A stretch of DNA of 64,000 nt from JAUIET01 sp039111475 (lineage in GTDB: Bacteria > Pseudomonadota > Gammaproteobacteria > Pseudomonadales > JAUIET01): assembly GCA_039111475.1 (NCBI GenBank), contig JBCCIP010000021.1, forward strand, positions 1 to 64,000. The letters are read 5' to 3'. The position numbers and the translations under genes were made by a program. Below the pieces are notes generated by a model. The model had not been told where the DNA came from. It saw only the letters and a list, made by a program, of their open reading frames with translations, and did not search any database. Each line of letters opens with the position of its first letter. Positions within the stretch are counted from its first letter, which is position 1. Below are positions 24,884 through 33,610 of this stretch, piece after piece.

Positions 24884-27199
24884 ATGAAATCCAGCGTACG
24901 GACATTTAGAGGAAGCGCGATTGTAGCCGCCATTGGCATGACGTTCGCCTTCCCGGCAAGCTCGCAAGGCCTGGTGCTAGAGGAGATCGTGGTCACGGCT
25001 CAAAAACGTGAAGCCAGTGTGCAGGATATTTCCGCAACTGTTAACGTGGTGTCTGGGCAGGCCGTCGATGAATTCCAGGTATTTAACTTCGCTGATCTTG
25101 AGCAATTAACGGCGGGATTGTCATTATCAGTACAAAACGCTCGAACGGCGAACGTCAGCTTGCGCGGCATTTCCAACGACCCTGAATCAGGATCTGAGGC
25201 CGGTGTGGACCTTTACTACAACGACGTACTGACTCGACCTGATACGGCATTCAGCTTGCTGTACGATTTAGCGCGCGTAGAAATATTGCGAGGCCCACAA
25301 GGTGCACTGCAAGGCAGAACTTCTCCCGGTGGCGCGATCATTATCAAAACCAACAAACCTAACCTGGAAGAGTTCGATGGCAGTATTACTGGCACAGTGT
25401 CTGATAATGAGGGTGGCAACGGTCAGTTAGCCGTTAGCATACCTTTGTTAGAAGGCGTTTTAGGTGTTCGTCTGGCAGGCGTCTATGACCAGAACAACGT
25501 CAATGGCGTTGAAAACCTTGTGTCCGGTCTGGAATCGACTGAAGAAGCAAAATCGGGCCGAATCGCTATTCTGTTCGAACCCAATGAAATGTTCTCGGCG
25601 CATTTGATGCACCAGTACTATGAACGTTTTACTGACGATCCTAAAATTCTGGATGGTACCGACGCCCTTGGTGCTCGCCCAACATTGAGCGGAGCCGATC
25701 GACTGTCCATTACTCCCACGAATGACTTTGCGGAACTTAGATACAATCTGACAACACTTGAAATGGGCCTTGAAGCCGCTGGTCATCGCTTTGATCTTGT
25801 TGCCGGATATCAAACCAGTGACAAGCTTTCACAGACGGATAACGATCGTGCTGGTTATCAACCACTGGTTACAACCCAGAGCAGCTTGACCTTGTTAGAG
25901 AGCAATAGCGTAGAACTGCGAATGTCATCTATTAACGATTCAGATTGGGAATACATGTTCGGTCTGTATTATCTTGACCAGGATACAGCCACTCAATTTG
26001 CTGCGACGTCAGTCGCTGCTGGTATTAATTTTGTGAGTGGCGGTGGAATTCCAGTCGAAACGGAAAACCTGGCTTTGTTTACCTTCCACAACTTCCACTT
26101 TAACGACCGTTGGACCTTGGATGTTGGTGCGCGTGTTCAAAAGCGAAACAGCTTCCGAAAGGCAACCGTTAATTTTCAGGAAGTACTGTTTCTCCCGCCA
26201 GCATTTGAGCCAATTAGAGATATAGTTATCGGTGGGTTTGCAGCTCGTTTCCCGCTTAATGGTGTGCAACCGGAAGATGAGAGAGGCTCTGCAACAAATG
26301 TTACCGGATTGGTTGCTTTGAACTATGAGTTCGACGACGATTTATCGGGTTATGTATCGGTTAGCCGGGCCAACCGCGCTGACGGAGTGTCTATTTCGCC
26401 AGGGCCAAACATTGCTTCGGTAGGTGCAACAGGGCAACTTTTGTATGACGAAGAAGACAGCACAGCGTTCGAACTGGGATTGAAAGGACGCTTTTTAGAC
26501 GGCCGTGCCACGTTGAATGCGGCTCTTTTCTACCAGCAATTTGATGGTTATCTTGGACGCAGGACGGGCCTGCAAATAGACGAAGGTGCGGGCACAGCAA
26601 CGCCAGTGATTAGTAATATTTCGGGGGGACTGGTCTTCAATGGCGACGCTACCGTGATTGGCCTTGAATTAGACGGCCAGCTTCTGATATCAGAAAACTG
26701 GTCCTTAGGTGGTAACTTCAGCTATGCACAAGGAGAGTATGACGATGGTGCGCGAGCGCCTTGTAATGACCGAGAACCAGGCGAAGCAATCGGAAGCTGT
26801 GACATCGGAGGTGACCCGATAAGCTCTGAACCAGAGCTTGCCCTGTCGCTTAACAGTGAGTTCAGCATTCCATTTGGTGGCACTGAATGGTATCTGCGCG
26901 GCCTGTTAAAGCATACTGGTGATCGCCAAAACCTGTCTGGTTCTGCCGGTCTGGGCAACGTAGTCGATGAATTTGATGCCTACACGGTAGTTAATCTTTT
27001 CACCGGTGTTCGCGCTTCCGATGGACAATGGGATGTATCACTGTGGGCAAAGAACCTCACCGATGATGACACTGTTCTGATTCAGGAAGGGGCTGATGCT
27101 ACCGATCTGAGCTCATCAGGAACAGAGTTTGGATCGTACACGCGGGTTCAGCTGGTTAAAGAACGAACCATTGGTTTGACCGGACGCTTCAACTTTTGA
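24884..27199 (+). CDS. TonB-dependent outer-membrane receptor
   Basis: Ligand-gated outer-membrane transporter of 771 residues. It has a signal peptide (cleavage near PASSQG), a TonB-box-like LEEIVVTAQKRE right after it, a plug domain (ISATVNVVSGQAV, NVSLRGISND, VEILRGPQGALQGRTSPGGAI) and a 22-strand barrel ending in GRFNF with terminal phenylalanine. The class with EEIVVTAQKRE is abundant in marine and sphingomonad-type bacteria and often takes up complex organics; no substrate can be named. GAGG is nine bases before the ATG. It lies between msbA and exbD, where Pseudomonas, as I recall, has lpxK next to exbD, so it looks like an insertion. A symmetrical terminator follows. Confidence 0.96.
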   Translation: MKSSVRTFRGSAIVAAIGMTFAFPASSQGLVLEEIVVTAQKREASVQDISATVNVVSGQAVDEFQVFNFADLEQLTAGLSLSVQNARTANVSLRGISNDPESGSEAGVDLYYNDVLTRPDTAFSLLYDLARVEILRGPQGALQGRTSPGGAIIIKTNKPNLEEFDGSITGTVSDNEGGNGQLAVSIPLLEGVLGVRLAGVYDQNNVNGVENLVSGLESTEEAKSGRIAILFEPNEMFSAHLMHQYYERFTDDPKILDGTDALGARPTLSGADRLSITPTNDFAELRYNLTTLEMGLEAAGHRFDLVAGYQTSDKLSQTDNDRAGYQPLVTTQSSLTLLESNSVELRMSSINDSDWEYMFGLYYLDQDTATQFAATSVAAGINFVSGGGIPVETENLALFTFHNFHFNDRWTLDVGARVQKRNSFRKATVNFQEVLFLPPAFEPIRDIVIGGFAARFPLNGVQPEDERGSATNVTGLVALNYEFDDDLSGYVSVSRANRADGVSISPGPNIASVGATGQLLYDEEDSTAFELGLKGRFLDGRATLNAALFYQQFDGYLGRRTGLQIDEGAGTATPVISNISGGLVFNGDATVIGLELDGQLLISENWSLGGNFSYAQGEYDDGARAPCNDREPGEAIGSCDIGGDPISSEPELALSLNSEFSIPFGGTEWYLRGLLKHTGDRQNLSGSAGLGNVVDEFDAYTVVNLFTGVRASDGQWDVSLWAKNLTDDDTVLIQEGADATDLSSSGTEFGSYTRVQLVKERTIGLTGRFNF

Positions 27200-27214
27200 T
27201 AAATCCACTGCTGC

Positions 27215-27248
27215 AATAATAAAGGCCGCTTAAGCGGCCTTTATTATT
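27215..27248. terminator. bidirectional terminator, perfect 34-bp palindrome
   Basis: The 34 bases are identical to their own reverse complement, with a GC core (AAAGGCCGCTTAAGCGGCCTTT) flanked by A-rich and T-rich ends. It lies between the convergent receptor gene (ends 27199) and exbD (ends 27262) and would terminate transcription from both sides. Confidence 0.92.
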
Positions 27249-27261
27249 TGTTTTCCCAACG

Positions 27262-27678
27262 CTACTGGCTTGGCCGCTGTGTCGCTATCTTCAGGTGCAC
27301 AAAGCCCATCTGACCCGCCACATCCATCGCAGTTACAACCGCTTGATGTGGTGTATTAGCATCCGCTGTGATCATAAACGGAATGTCACGGTTATCGGCC
27401 GCAAATTCGCCCAGCGCACGCTTCAGAGTCGCCGGCTTGGTGTCCACTAATTCCTGACCATTCAAAGCGTAATTGCCGTCACTGTTAACCACCAGCTCAA
27501 TGGTGTTCTCTACAGTCTGAGCTTGCTCTGCCACGGCCTCTGGCAAATCAATTTTAAGGTGTGTTTCTTTGGTAAAACTGGTCGAGACCATAAAAAAGAT
27601 AAGCAACAAGAATACCACGTCAATCAATGGCGTCAGATTGACGTCTACCGAGGTGTCTGTGTAATCACGAAAATTCAT
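27262..27678 (-). CDS. exbD: biopolymer transport protein ExbD
   Basis: Part of the proton-driven motor ExbB-ExbD that energises TonB. With the ATG at 27678 it has 138 residues: a short cytoplasmic tail, one transmembrane helix with the essential membrane aspartate (D20 in LTPLIDVVFLLL) and a periplasmic domain. The open frame reaches 27798 inside exbB, but the family N-terminus fits MNFRDYTD. It starts 13 bases after exbB. No tonB gene is in the window. In this genomic position the pair may serve lipid or LPS-related transport as well as the nearby receptors. Confidence 0.95.
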   Translation of the reverse strand: MNFRDYTDTSVDVNLTPLIDVVFLLLIFFMVSTSFTKETHLKIDLPEAVAEQAQTVENTIELVVNSDGNYALNGQELVDTKPATLKRALGEFAADNRDIPFMITADANTPHQAVVTAMDVAGQMGFVHLKIATQRPSQ

Positions 27679-27691
27679 GTAACGCCACTCT

Positions 27692-28321
27692 CTACTCTGG
27701 CTCGCGAGATTTAACCCGGCGGTCTGCGTGCAAAGCATCAACCAGCTTAATGGCTTCCCGCTCCAGCGTGACAACAATTGATTGAATTCTTCGCTCAAAA
27801 AAGCGGTGCATGATCAACGCCGGAATGGCGACGGCCAAACCGGACGCTGTGGTAATCAGGGCTTCCGAAATGCCACCTGCCAACACGCTGGCATTACCAG
27901 TACCCTGAACCATGATTTCACTAAATACTTTGATCATGCCGATCACAGTACCTAACAAACCGAGCAAAGGGGTAATCGCTGCAATTGTGCCAAGTGTGCT
28001 CAGGTAATGTTGCATTTCATGCACCACTTGTGCGGCGGCTTCTTCAATGCTTTCTTTCATTACCTCACGACCGTTGCGCGAGTTACTGATACCCGCAGCT
28101 AAAATCTGACCTAGCGGAGAAGTTTGCTTAAGGCCTTTAAGTTTTTCGGAGTCGATCTGGCTGTTTTTTATCCAGGTCCAGACTTCGGCCAACAAATTTT
28201 TTGGAGCTATCTTATTAGGATTCAGAGCGAGTAGCCGCTCAATAGTGATCGCCAGCGCGATAACTGAGCAAGAAATAATCGGCAGCATTAACCAGCCACC
28301 CTGCTTCACAAGTTCAAACAC
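27692..28321 (-). CDS. exbB: biopolymer transport protein ExbB (MotA/TolQ/ExbB family)
   Basis: Inner-membrane motor subunit of 209 residues with three membrane segments: about 10-28 (LMLPIISCSVIALAITIERLL), 105-130 (TIAAITPLLGLLGTVIGMIKVF) and 150-170 (ALITTASGLAVAIPALI). The latter two carry the conserved proton-channel residues. The start is GTG with a purine-rich GGGGGA four bases upstream. Followed directly by exbD; comEC lies upstream on the same strand. Confidence 0.95.
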   Translation of the reverse strand: MFELVKQGGWLMLPIISCSVIALAITIERLLALNPNKIAPKNLLAEVWTWIKNSQIDSEKLKGLKQTSPLGQILAAGISNSRNGREVMKESIEEAAAQVVHEMQHYLSTLGTIAAITPLLGLLGTVIGMIKVFSEIMVQGTGNASVLAGGISEALITTASGLAVAIPALIMHRFFERRIQSIVVTLEREAIKLVDALHADRRVKSREPE

Positions 28322-28418
28322 TTTTCCCCCAGAACCTATTGATATGTCTCATATTACTTTAGACCGGAATACTCGCGCACGCACGGAACGAAAGCGTCAA
28401 TTATGCGTATAAAGCAAA

Positions 28419-30800
28419 TCACCAGCGCAACCAGTAGCGGTCGGATTGTGATCGGTATTCTTGCGGTCGGGAAAGTGTTTGGTTCTTGCACAATGGAACA
28501 TCAAACCTTATCGCGCCACTGCTCGCTGTATTAAGCTGGGTCACCCCGGCCTTCGAATAGCGCGCCATAACGGAGGCATCGGGATGATTAAACCTATTCT
28601 TATGGCCAGCGGATGCAATCGCATATTGCGGCGCTACAGCGGCTATAAACTCCGCGCTGGAAGAGGATTTGCTGCCGTGGTGGGGCATCAACAAAATATC
28701 CGCCTTCAGCGGTTGATCATTGGACAACAATTTCCTCTCCACATTCCGGCTAATATCGCCTGTTAGTAGAATACTGGCGCCAGGTGTATCAATTCTGAGC
28801 ACACAAGACTGATCATTGTCTGCCTTACTTGCGCCAGCTTCCGCCGCGACAGGACTTAATACCGAAAAGTGTATTGATTCCCACTGCCAACGCAGACCCG
28901 CTTCGCAGAGCATGCTGGCCAAAGAATTTGTCTGATAACTCGCCAGTGTATTGTTAACATCAATGCTTTCCAACAGTCCCGAGACACCACCAGCGTGATC
29001 ATTATCTGAGTGACTGATCACCAAGGTATCGAGCACGCTTATGCCTTCATGCCGCAGATAGGGCGCAACAATCGCGGCACCGCTGTCAAAATCCTTTGAA
29101 AATCTCGCGCCTGTGTCGTATAGCAAACTTCGGCCATTGGCAGTAAAAACCACTGCCAGGCCCTGACCTACATCTAGCACCGTGAGCATCCCCGAGTCGC
29201 AAGAACGTTCATGAGAAGGTGAGCCTGACGAGGAACTTTCAGAGACCAGGCCATAAAGAAGCGGAAGGCTAAGTAGTGGCACCGAAAATTGACTACGTAC
29301 CCTGATAGCCGAAGGCGCTAAAACAATTAGACAGGCGCAGCAAAAGAGCAACAAACTCAAGGGTGAAATTGCTTGCTGCAACAAACTTGCATTGCCAGCG
29401 TGATTATCGATCCACTGTAAAAAACGCCACATATTCGTTAGCGTAAAGTCAAGAATACCAAGTACAAACGATGGCACGTCGTTAAACAGCTGCGTACTAA
29501 CGAGCACCAGCATGACAAGCGGCAGCGCCAGGAAGCTCAACAAGGGAATGGCCAGCAGATTGGCCAGCGGCATCAGCAAGCTTACGGACTGGAATTGAAA
29601 CAAGAGAATTGAACTCAAGGCAATGAAGCTAATCCACTGCGCTCGCCATAGTGGCTCAATCATTGAAGCGCTTGGCTGAACCCGATGGCTGAAACCGTAT
29701 AACAACGCGGCCACCGCCGAGAACGATAAAATAAATCCCGGGCTTCGAATTGATAGAGGCTGCGTAAGCAAGATCATCAGCGCGGCCATCGCTAGCAAGT
29801 AACTGAATCGCAGCGGCATGGAAAAATACCGTGCGAGCAGCGCGATTCCAAGCATCAGCACGGCTCTCTGAGTGGGTAGACCAAACCCCGCCAGCCAAGC
29901 GAATAAAAAAGCACACATTAAAGAACCCAATGCCGCCAAGCGTTGCGCCGCGTAATGCGGCAGTATCAAGGCCGACAGCCGTGATAACGGCAGTAAAAGC
30001 ACGTAACTAATCGCGGCGACCATTCCAATATGTAATCCAGATACCACAAATAGATGCGTTGTGCCGGTTCGACTCAACAAGCTCCAATCGTCGGCTGACA
30101 GTGCCTTGCCATCGCCCAGTGCAAGCGCTCTTACCAGATGCCGTTGCCGCATGCTGTTGGTTTGCTTTGTTAGACTCTGGGCCAGTTGGCTGCGCCAGGC
30201 AACTATGGTGTGCTGCCAGTTTGAGCCGTCATTGCTCACTGGCTCGCCCCAACGCACCGTACCGGTCGCATCAATATTCTGTGAATGCAGATAGTGCTGA
30301 TAATCAAAGCCACCTGGATTAGCAAAGCCCCGAGGTCGTTTTACGACTACTCTCAATCGCCAACGCTGCCCAGCAGCCAGCGGTTTACCTTCGTACCAGG
30401 ACAGACGCAGTTTGCGAACAGGACGACTGGAAACTGGCCAGCCAGTGCTATGTACACGAACGTCAAAACGTTGAACCGACTTGCCATAGCGAAATTCGGT
30501 GCGCGGCAAACCTAGCACTGTACCCGTCAATTCAAATAGTTCGCCTTCGTGCTCATACCACGGCATCTGCGCAAAGATTTGCGTGGCATGTATCGAGGCA
30601 TACAACAGACCTGCACAGAAAGCGAGCATACTGGTGATCAGCCTGCCAGCAATCGCCAAACTTGCGCAAACCAAAAAGAAGAGAAGCCCATAATTACGCC
30701 AGCTCGCTTGCTCAGCGAGTATTGGCACAATTTGATTATCTATGGGCAGAAAAGCAGCGACGGCAATGCCAGTCAGCATTGCAAATACACGGGCGACCAT
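28419..30800 (-). CDS. comEC: DNA internalisation competence protein ComEC/Rec2
   Basis: Polytopic inner-membrane channel for uptake of single-stranded transforming DNA. It is 793 residues long. It has N-terminal membrane helices and an OB-like DUF4131 region (about 30-190), the Competence domain with many helices (about 220-500), and a C-terminal metallo-beta-lactamase-like domain with VLDVGQGLAVVF, ISHSDNDHAGG and MPHHGSKSSS. The expected metal ligands are present. The start ATG at 30800 is followed by a hydrophobic helix. Presence of comEC alone does not prove natural competence. Confidence 0.96.
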   Translation of the reverse strand: MVARVFAMLTGIAVAAFLPIDNQIVPILAEQASWRNYGLLFFLVCASLAIAGRLITSMLAFCAGLLYASIHATQIFAQMPWYEHEGELFELTGTVLGLPRTEFRYGKSVQRFDVRVHSTGWPVSSRPVRKLRLSWYEGKPLAAGQRWRLRVVVKRPRGFANPGGFDYQHYLHSQNIDATGTVRWGEPVSNDGSNWQHTIVAWRSQLAQSLTKQTNSMRQRHLVRALALGDGKALSADDWSLLSRTGTTHLFVVSGLHIGMVAAISYVLLLPLSRLSALILPHYAAQRLAALGSLMCAFLFAWLAGFGLPTQRAVLMLGIALLARYFSMPLRFSYLLAMAALMILLTQPLSIRSPGFILSFSAVAALLYGFSHRVQPSASMIEPLWRAQWISFIALSSILLFQFQSVSLLMPLANLLAIPLLSFLALPLVMLVLVSTQLFNDVPSFVLGILDFTLTNMWRFLQWIDNHAGNASLLQQAISPLSLLLFCCACLIVLAPSAIRVRSQFSVPLLSLPLLYGLVSESSSSGSPSHERSCDSGMLTVLDVGQGLAVVFTANGRSLLYDTGARFSKDFDSGAAIVAPYLRHEGISVLDTLVISHSDNDHAGGVSGLLESIDVNNTLASYQTNSLASMLCEAGLRWQWESIHFSVLSPVAAEAGASKADNDQSCVLRIDTPGASILLTGDISRNVERKLLSNDQPLKADILLMPHHGSKSSSSAEFIAAVAPQYAIASAGHKNRFNHPDASVMARYSKAGVTQLNTASSGAIRFDVPLCKNQTLSRPQEYRSQSDRYWLRW

Positions 30801-30951
30801 TTACCACCTTCCTTGGTGTTGGATAGCGTGAATACAACGTCGGATACTACGCTGTTGAGTGCGCCGTGCAAAGAGTTGATGTGATGCCTTGTGCTAAACT
30901 TAATTGAGCGGTGACAGGAAAATGCCGCCGTGTTACTGAATACCACTGTCC

Positions 30952-31506
30952 ATGCCGCGAAGATTTTTTAAGCGTTACGCGCCCGACCCCGAAAAGCTAA
31001 AGCAGACAAAGCATTTGCGTTGGCTGGGTCGTAGCATGGACGATCCGAATTGCTGGCATGTAAACCGTCAGTCAGTCTCCCGAGCTTTTCTAATCGGTTT
31101 TATTGTTGCTTTCATGCCAATACCAATGCAGATGCTGGTTGCTGGTATTTGCGCACTGCGTTTCCATGCAAATCTGCCAATAGCGGTGGGGCTGGTGTGG
31201 ATGACCAATCCCATAACGTTCGCGCCCATGTTTTATGCGGCTTATCGCGTTGGCTCTGCGTTGCTTAATGTTGATCCAGTCGCGATCAGCTTTGACGGTG
31301 GTCTTAGCGCCATTTCATACCAGCTGGCCGACATCTGGTTGCCAATGCTACTGGGCAGTGTGGTATGTGGTGTGCTGTCGGGCTTAGTCGCTTATGCCAT
31401 CGTCTGGCGCGTTTGGCGCTGGCAAGTGGTCAGTCGCTGGCAGGAACGCAAAAGGCAGCGCAAACTGCGCAGGTTACAGCGTCGCGCGGAACTAGGTAAA
31501 AACTAG
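30952..31506 (+). CDS. DUF2062 domain membrane protein
   Basis: Inner-membrane protein of 184 residues with the DUF2062 pattern: a short basic N-terminus (RRFFKRYAPDPEKLK), then NRQSVSRAFLIGFIVAFMPIPMQM, WMTNPITFAPMFYAAYRVG and a third helix near 135-155. The C-terminus is very basic (RWQERKRQRKLRRLQRRAEL). The molecular function is unknown. It is divergent from comEC and convergent with lolE, a position I recall for the homologue in Pseudomonas. Confidence 0.93.
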   Translation: MPRRFFKRYAPDPEKLKQTKHLRWLGRSMDDPNCWHVNRQSVSRAFLIGFIVAFMPIPMQMLVAGICALRFHANLPIAVGLVWMTNPITFAPMFYAAYRVGSALLNVDPVAISFDGGLSAISYQLADIWLPMLLGSVVCGVLSGLVAYAIVWRVWRWQVVSRWQERKRQRKLRRLQRRAELGKN

Positions 31507-31517
31507 CAGAAGCACTC

Positions 31518-31670
31518 TGGTTCCCCAACAAAGAGATTTTGACCGATTCGGCGCTCACATGGCTTTGAGCAACAAGGCGCAGTGCGCAGTGAATGGACTT
31601 AGTTAGCCCTTTGCAAGGCGGCTGAGGGAAGCCAAGGGAGCACCTTGCGGGTCGCTGTGCCGGGGTACTA
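31518..31670. repeat. intergenic element A (MITE-like, related to 35821-35951)
   Basis: About 153 bases between the convergent DUF2062 gene and lolE. It aligns along its length with element B at 35821-35951: shared blocks ATTTTGACC, GCAGTGCGCAG, CCTTTGCAAG, and GCGGGTCGCTGTG (B has GCGGGTTGCTGTG). Its right end GGGGTACTA is the reverse complement of B's left end TAGTACCCC. The left end is more degenerate. The right end contains the TAG stop codon of lolE. No coding potential. Confidence 0.75.
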
Positions 31671-32909
31671 GTGCCAGCGCAATGCATTCGCGGGTTGAAT
31701 TTTACTCGCGCGATACGCCGGATACACTGTGGCCAATACACTCATTGCCACAGCACTACCGGCAATAACCGCTACGTCGTTCATGCGCAAATCGGAAGGA
31801 ATATAATCCACTGGGTATACGGACGTTTTGAGAAATTGAAATCCGAGCAGTGATTCCAAGGTAGCGACCAAATCTGGCAGACTGATGCTGAGAATGCAGC
31901 CCAGTAATACGCCCAGGCCGGTACCGACTACCGCAATGATCACGCCGTGTATCAGGAAGATCTTTAGAATTTCGCTGGTACCAGCACCCAGGGTCTTAAG
32001 TATGGCAATGTCTTCACGTTTGTCCGTTACAACCATTACCAGTGACGATACAACATTGAACAACGCTACCGCGATCACCATAAAGATCATCAGTGTTACC
32101 AGGCGTCGTGACATTTGAATGGCTTGAAACAAATTGCCGTGAAGCTGTCGCCAATCTCTGGCGTAATACCCTGGTGGTAGCTGCTGAATAATGTCCCAAC
32201 TAATTTCCCTGCTTTTGAATACATCCCGCGTTTGCGCACGAACGCCCTGCACAGCGTCGCCCACTTTCAGCAATTTTTGGCCGGCTGCGAGAGGAATGAT
32301 GACTAACTCCTGATCGATGGTGGTGCCGGTATGAAATATGGCGGACAGTGTGAAACTCGCCACAGCCGGGCGCGAGCCGTTGTTTGCGCTGACAGTTGAT
32401 GGAACAATCAAGCGAACTTTTTCACCCAGACCGACGTTCAATCGCGAGGCAATTTCAGTACTTAACGCGACTGCTTTATCGTTGCTGGCAAGCGTAAGAA
32501 ACGCGCCCTCTACTACGTAGCTATCAATTGATGTCAGAGAACGCTCCAGTTCAGCATCCACACTATGAACTTTTACTGCCTCAACTTCGCGACCAGCACT
32601 CACCAGAGCATCCAGACTAATAAACGGTGCTGTGTTCACAATATCAGGGTGTTGCGCGATTACGTCGCGCAAGATTTGCCACTCACGAATAGGCTCGCCT
32701 GATACCACCATCGTGTGAGGCACAAGGTTCAGAATTCGGTTTTGCAGCTCTTTTTCGAAACCATTCATTACCGACAAAACGGTCACCAGCATCGCTACAC
32801 CCAATACCAGGCCGGCAACCGAAATACGCGATAGAAATGCGACCAGCATGCCACCACGCTTTTCCGAGGCATAGCGCAGGCCGACAAATACAGGCAGCGA
32901 ATGTATCAT
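31668..32909 (-). CDS. lolE: lipoprotein-releasing system permease (LolC/LolE family, LolE position)
   Basis: Inner-membrane subunit of the LolCDE ABC machine, which extracts outer-membrane lipoproteins and hands them to LolA. It is 413 residues long with one N-terminal helix (about 25-45, ISVAGLVLGVAMLVTVLSVMNGFEKE), a large periplasmic domain and three C-terminal helices (LVTLMIFMVIAVALFNVV, VIIAVVGTGLGVLLGCILSI, MSVLATVYPAYRASKIQP). The ATG overlaps lolD by four bases. Called LolE because it is the third gene in the lolC-lolD-lolE order; sequence alone does not cleanly separate the two paralogues. Confidence 0.93.
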   Translation of the reverse strand: MIHSLPVFVGLRYASEKRGGMLVAFLSRISVAGLVLGVAMLVTVLSVMNGFEKELQNRILNLVPHTMVVSGEPIREWQILRDVIAQHPDIVNTAPFISLDALVSAGREVEAVKVHSVDAELERSLTSIDSYVVEGAFLTLASNDKAVALSTEIASRLNVGLGEKVRLIVPSTVSANNGSRPAVASFTLSAIFHTGTTIDQELVIIPLAAGQKLLKVGDAVQGVRAQTRDVFKSREISWDIIQQLPPGYYARDWRQLHGNLFQAIQMSRRLVTLMIFMVIAVALFNVVSSLVMVVTDKREDIAILKTLGAGTSEILKIFLIHGVIIAVVGTGLGVLLGCILSISLPDLVATLESLLGFQFLKTSVYPVDYIPSDLRMNDVAVIAGSAVAMSVLATVYPAYRASKIQPANALRWH

Positions 32910-33610
32910 TCCGTGAGCTGTCCATCGACCAGCGTTAACACCCGGTCCATGGTTTTAGCCAAATTATGGTCATGCGTGACCGTGACAAAACTGGACTGAG
33001 AAACTTCATTGAGATTGCGCATTAATGCCTGGATGCGTTGCCCTGTGTTTTCGTCGAGATTACCCGTGGGCTCGTCCATCAATACACAGGCGGGCTTGGT
33101 AACCAGTGCTCTTGCAATTGCCACGCGTTGACGCTCACCGCCAGACAGCTCGGCAGGCTTGTGTGCCATGCGCTCTTTCAAGCCCACGGCATCCAATAAC
33201 TCCTCGGCGGCTATGCGCACCATCTTCAGCGAGGTTTTACGCATTAACAGCGGCATTGACACATTTTCCAGCGCAGTGAATTCGCCCAACAAATGATGAA
33301 ACTGATAAACAAAACCCAAAAATTCGTTACGCATCGCTCCTCTAGCGTTTTCGCTGAGACTGGTGATATCGGTATTATTAACCAGCACCTGACCTGAACT
33401 GGGTAAATCCAAACCGCCCAGCATATTCAACAAGGTTGTTTTGCCAGAACCTGAGGCGCCCACTATGGCAATTCTCTCACCTTTTCTTAGTGCGAAATTG
33501 ATATCTTTTAGTACATGCAAGTCTTCACCTACCTGGGGGTAGGCCTTGTTCAGTTTCCTGCATTGCAATATCGACGAACCATCTTGCTCTTCATACTCCG
33601 ATTCATTCAT
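32906..33610 (-). CDS. lolD: lipoprotein-releasing system ATP-binding protein LolD
   Basis: ABC ATPase of 234 residues powering LolC/LolE. Walker A is VGASGSGKTT, the signature is LSGGERQRVAIARAL, and Walker B is ACVLMDEPTGNLDE. The segment VYQFHHLLGEFTALENV is the Q-loop region typical of LolD. It overlaps lolC by eight bases and lolE by four, indicating translational coupling. Confidence 0.97.
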   Translation of the reverse strand: MNESEYEEQDGSSILQCRKLNKAYPQVGEDLHVLKDINFALRKGERIAIVGASGSGKTTLLNMLGGLDLPSSGQVLVNNTDITSLSENARGAMRNEFLGFVYQFHHLLGEFTALENVSMPLLMRKTSLKMVRIAAEELLDAVGLKERMAHKPAELSGGERQRVAIARALVTKPACVLMDEPTGNLDENTGQRIQALMRNLNEVSQSSFVTVTHDHNLAKTMDRVLTLVDGQLTE

